A stretch of DNA of 64,000 nucleotides, taken from Cryptomeria japonica (lineage: Eukaryota > Streptophyta > Pinopsida > Cupressales > Cupressaceae). Below, piece by piece: positions 60,700 through 64,000 of this stretch. The stretch spans positions 109,255,283 through 109,319,282 of the forward strand of contig NC_081406.1 of NCBI RefSeq assembly GCF_030272615.1, read 5' to 3'. The notes under the pieces were generated by a model. That model ran no database searches. It saw only the letters and a program-made list of their open reading frames with translations, and was not told the origin of the DNA. Each line of letters begins with the position of its first letter. Position 1 is the stretch's first letter. The translations under genes and the position numbers were made by a program.

Positions 60700-63600
60700 T
60701 ATTCAACTCTTTTTTTAATATGGGTATCATCCAATGAATAAAATTATTTGGTTAACTTTAATACTTCTTACTAATGGTAACTAATTTGGCATATTATCTA
60801 ACATTATATCACTATACTCCAAAAATTCAAAATCAAATTTAAAATTCTTGTTTACGACTCTCCTTCATTTATGTTAACACATATCTTGGAACTATAGAAA
60901 AATGCATGTTCCATGTTTCAACCCTTCAAGGAAACATGAAACTCTCTTACAACTAAAAGGAAGCATGGTTTCTAAAAATGCTTCCTAAAACTAATCTTAG
61001 AGTGAAGTAATTTGCAAATTTTAAATCTTTACTACAAAAAGGAGAAACACATAAAACATAAATAAAATTATATCTCCAACAATTTATGAGTTCATCCAAA
61101 ATGTATTATTGCACTCTTTACCACCTACAATGTTTAACCAAGACGCAAACACATAGTTTTTTTTGCATCACCTTCCTTAAATAACATGGTTGCTTAAGTG
61201 CCTCAAAATTCTAACACCTTTAAGATGTCTCTTCAAGGCCAATTGGGAAGTAGTAAAAAAAAATTGTGACATCTCAAATTAGTGTCTCTTTATAACAAGC
61301 AATTGTGCACACTGAACATCAATTGCATCAACTTTAAATGTGTGAGTGATGTAGAGATTAAGTGTGGAACTGCCTTCTATAGATAAAAATCGGGGACTTT
61401 GGAATATAGTTACTTTTAACATATGAAATGCAAGCATGGGTAGGAAAAGATTATAATCACCATATTTTTTACAACCAAGTGCATTTAATGATAAACTTAT
61501 TGATAGGGAGCTTGGTAGGAAAGTGCTCACAAGGCTCTCTTGCTCAAAAAGGATCAATTTGTTACCAAAGACTTATAGGTTCTATTGTGTATGTTTTCTC
61601 AACCTATATGATTGTCATGATGCCAAGTACTCAAGGGTTTCTTACCTAGCAAGCTCCCTTACTGACGATGGCTTACTCCCATGCTCCAGAACTACTCAAA
61701 AGCTTGTGCCTCCCAACTCCAAATGCTTGTCCTTGTCTCTTTGGGCTTCCTTCCTTAGGTTTCAATGTGTACTAGGGTCTTTCACCATGTTCATGTAGGG
61801 GCAGTGAGGTTCTACTCACCTTTTGGTGCTCAAGTTCTGGTTTTGAGATTAAATGCTCTTAACTTACTCAAGGCCTTAACAAGGCTCAATTACCCCAAAT
61901 GAGGTTGCACACCATCCAGGGGTTCCAAAAAACATTTGGTGGATTTTTTGGAGTATTTCTATCTCATTTCATGAGTCACCAAGTTGCATTTTCTACCGGG
62001 TACATGAAAATTGCAAAACTGCCAAAATTGTGTGTTATGCAGCAAGGCTAGTAGCCCGTGGAGGCCTAATTGGCCCTGTTTTGCTCACCTAGCCCAACGA
62101 TGGGAATTTGCACCATGGATCTTGTTTGGAATTATGTTAGGAAGGTCTATACTCAAGGATTTCAGAGGTTTAGTTCACTATCTTTTCACTTTTAGGACTG
62201 TCCACATTTTGTGGCATGAATGGAGGGTTTGAAGGGTTTTGAGCTTGCAATGTTTGGAAATATCTCCCACACCACTCTTCAAGCCTCCTCCAAAGTTTGG
62301 GACCTCTACCAAATCCTTAAGAACCTTCTCCTTCCTTCTCCCTACAAGAAATATGTCAAACACTTGGCACTCTAACTGAAAATCAGAAAAAACTGCCCCT
62401 GTGATAGTCAATACACTGTTCTTTTACCAGTCAGCAACAATGCACCTTTGGAACTGCAAACATGAAGAGTTTTGAATTGTGGAAACACCTCCTATTACAT
62501 TTCCTTTGAATTTCAAGGCTTGGATTATGCTCTTAAGCATTCCATTAAGCAAAATGACAGCAACTTTCCCAAAAATAGTGAACTCACTGTTTTGTCTACA
62601 AATGGGAATGATTACAAGGTGTAAACTTATTCAAATACATGAAGATGGTGCTTCAATTCTTGGTCACATGTCCAGACCATTGTTACAATCATTCTCACTC
62701 AATTACCTTTGAGTGCAAACTTTGAGTCTTTATCAAGTTACTAGCCAAATGACAAACACTTGCCTAGTAATCACTCAATAACATCTTCAAACCATTCTTC
62801 TGGCACAAAAGGAAAGATATATACACTATATACACATGGATAAACTTGGAAGAATCCATTGGAGGGATCCCAGACTTGGATCAACCAAGTTGACACATTT
62901 TGCAACCCCAAACCCTTGGCAAGGCAGCAAGTACCTAGTTTCCAATTATTTTTGTAAAAACACTTTACAAAAGAGAAAATGATGAAATAATTACATAGGA
63001 AGCTTGGTTACATCCATATTACAACTTAAAAGAAGGTATAGTATGGATTGTATAGCTACAGTATGGACTACCCCTCAAAAAGGAAGAAAAACAGTCATAA
63101 AAGCCAAAAAACACTTGTTTTCTATTGAGTTACTCTTGTAAATACACTCACCAACCTTTCCCAAGGAAAGGAGAGGCCTTATATAGTTTCTCAAGTTTTT
63201 TTCCATGCCCATGTATGGACAAGAGACTTTTTAAAATACATTTTTCAAGAAAATGACATTTTTGACAACTTTCTTGAGCAAAATGACAACTTTTCTTGCT
63301 CACAAAGGCATTTTTGACATCCTAGCCTTATCAACTTGCCTAAACCATTTAGACATGATTAAAAACACTAAAATAACATGTTTCAATGCTCTTGAAACCA
63401 TTAGGAGACCTTTTTGGCACTTTTCCACATTTTTGCCAAAAATTGTCAGCTCAAGGCCTGAAATGCAAGATTTGATCTCTCAAGCCCAAAATGAGATCAA
63501 AAACACTACAAATGACTCAAAACAACCTAAAACAACAAAAAAACATACAACAAGACTTTACAAACATAAAAGCATGAAAAACCCAAAAATGGGAGTTTTA
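60700..63600. other. unassigned repeat-like DNA, no gene seen
   Basis: No frame with coding character. The phrase CTAGTAGCCCGTGGAGGCCT...AATTGGCC near 62,047 loosely resembles, inverted, 42,128-42,152, which suggests worn copies of a shared repeat, but the match is weak. Confidence 0.4.
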
Positions 63601-63610
63601 CCCAACTAGG

Positions 63611-64000
63611 TGCTCCTGCACCACTTATAAGGCATTGAGAGGGGGGGGGGTGAATCAGTGCAAGCAAAAACAATAGGAATTTGATCACCAACTTAAACAA
63701 CTTAAAACTTAACAAGCATAAGAGGAATATCACCACATAAGCTAATGCCCAATAAAACAAATTTCACATAACACAAGAGATTTATAAGTGGAAGCCCAAA
63801 AGGGAAAAACCATGGTGGGAGTTAATACCCACAAGATTCACTATCTGCATAATAGAAATCTTGATCGGTTAAGATATTACAAATATGCCCAGTTAGGAAC
63901 AGACCTGGTTATGAGTCACCCGATTAAGGGATTTAATATGATGAGCCCTGTTAGGAGCTTTGACTTGTTAGGATCAACCTTGCAAGAGGATTTAAACTCA
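63611..64000 (-). repeat. LTR start (LTR-4), runs off right edge
   Basis: It begins TGCTCCTGCACC, followed by GGCATTGAGAGG, a G-run and TGAATCAGTG. Then TTTATAAGTGGAAGCCC...AAAGGGAAAAACCATGGTGG near 63,780-63,818. This is the same modular layout as LTR-1 and LTR-2. No primer site was recognised to its left. Confidence 0.65.

Overview
This window is nuclear DNA from a seed plant with a large, transposon-filled genome. The evidence is a spliced plant-type protein phosphatase 2C gene with GT-AG introns and one intron of 8.4 kb, Ty1-copia and Ty3-gypsy remnants with plant initiator-tRNA primer sites, a hAT element and a CACTA (En/Spm) element. The very long intron and the many old, diverged LTR elements would fit a gymnosperm, but that is an inference.

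Layout. 1-1.6 kb: a decayed transposase-like gene (minus). 1.8-5.5 kb: a foldback structure with short inverted ends, GA-rich and CT-rich arms and a core of short inverted repeats. 6.3-8.6 kb: a partial copia element (gag, primer site, one LTR; minus). 8.6-12.1 kb: a decayed open frame that I do not recognise, split by a solo LTR. 13.5-16.2 kb: a decayed Ty3-gypsy element (minus). 17.1-18.3 kb: another LTR, flanked by inverted arms. 19.3-20.4 kb: a short hAT element with an 8-bp target duplication, inserted in a tandem repeat. 21.9-35.9 kb: the one clearly intact host gene, a PP2C phosphatase on the minus strand with eight coding exons and a 438-residue product; a solo LTR sits in its long last intron.

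37.7-58.5 kb: the most striking region. A 20.4-kb CACTA element (37,919-58,332), with CACTA...TAGTG ends and a TTG target duplication on both sides, lies inside the coding exon of a small host gene on the minus strand. When the element and one TTG are set aside, the two host pieces share one frame. The element carries, in order and on the same strand, a TNP2-type transposase gene (TnpD-like) and a second gene. The second gene encodes a SET (histone-methyltransferase-type) domain followed by a region resembling the En/Spm accessory protein (TnpA / Transposase_24). Both genes have in-frame stops, so this copy is probably no longer autonomous. A 260-bp palindrome lies just inside the right end.

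58.5-64 kb: a decayed Ty3-gypsy RT/RNase H remnant (minus), unassigned repeat-like DNA, and the start of a further LTR that runs off the window.

Apart from the phosphatase, almost everything recognisable is transposon-derived. The parts that appear to work together are the exons of the phosphatase gene and the two genes and ends of the CACTA element.
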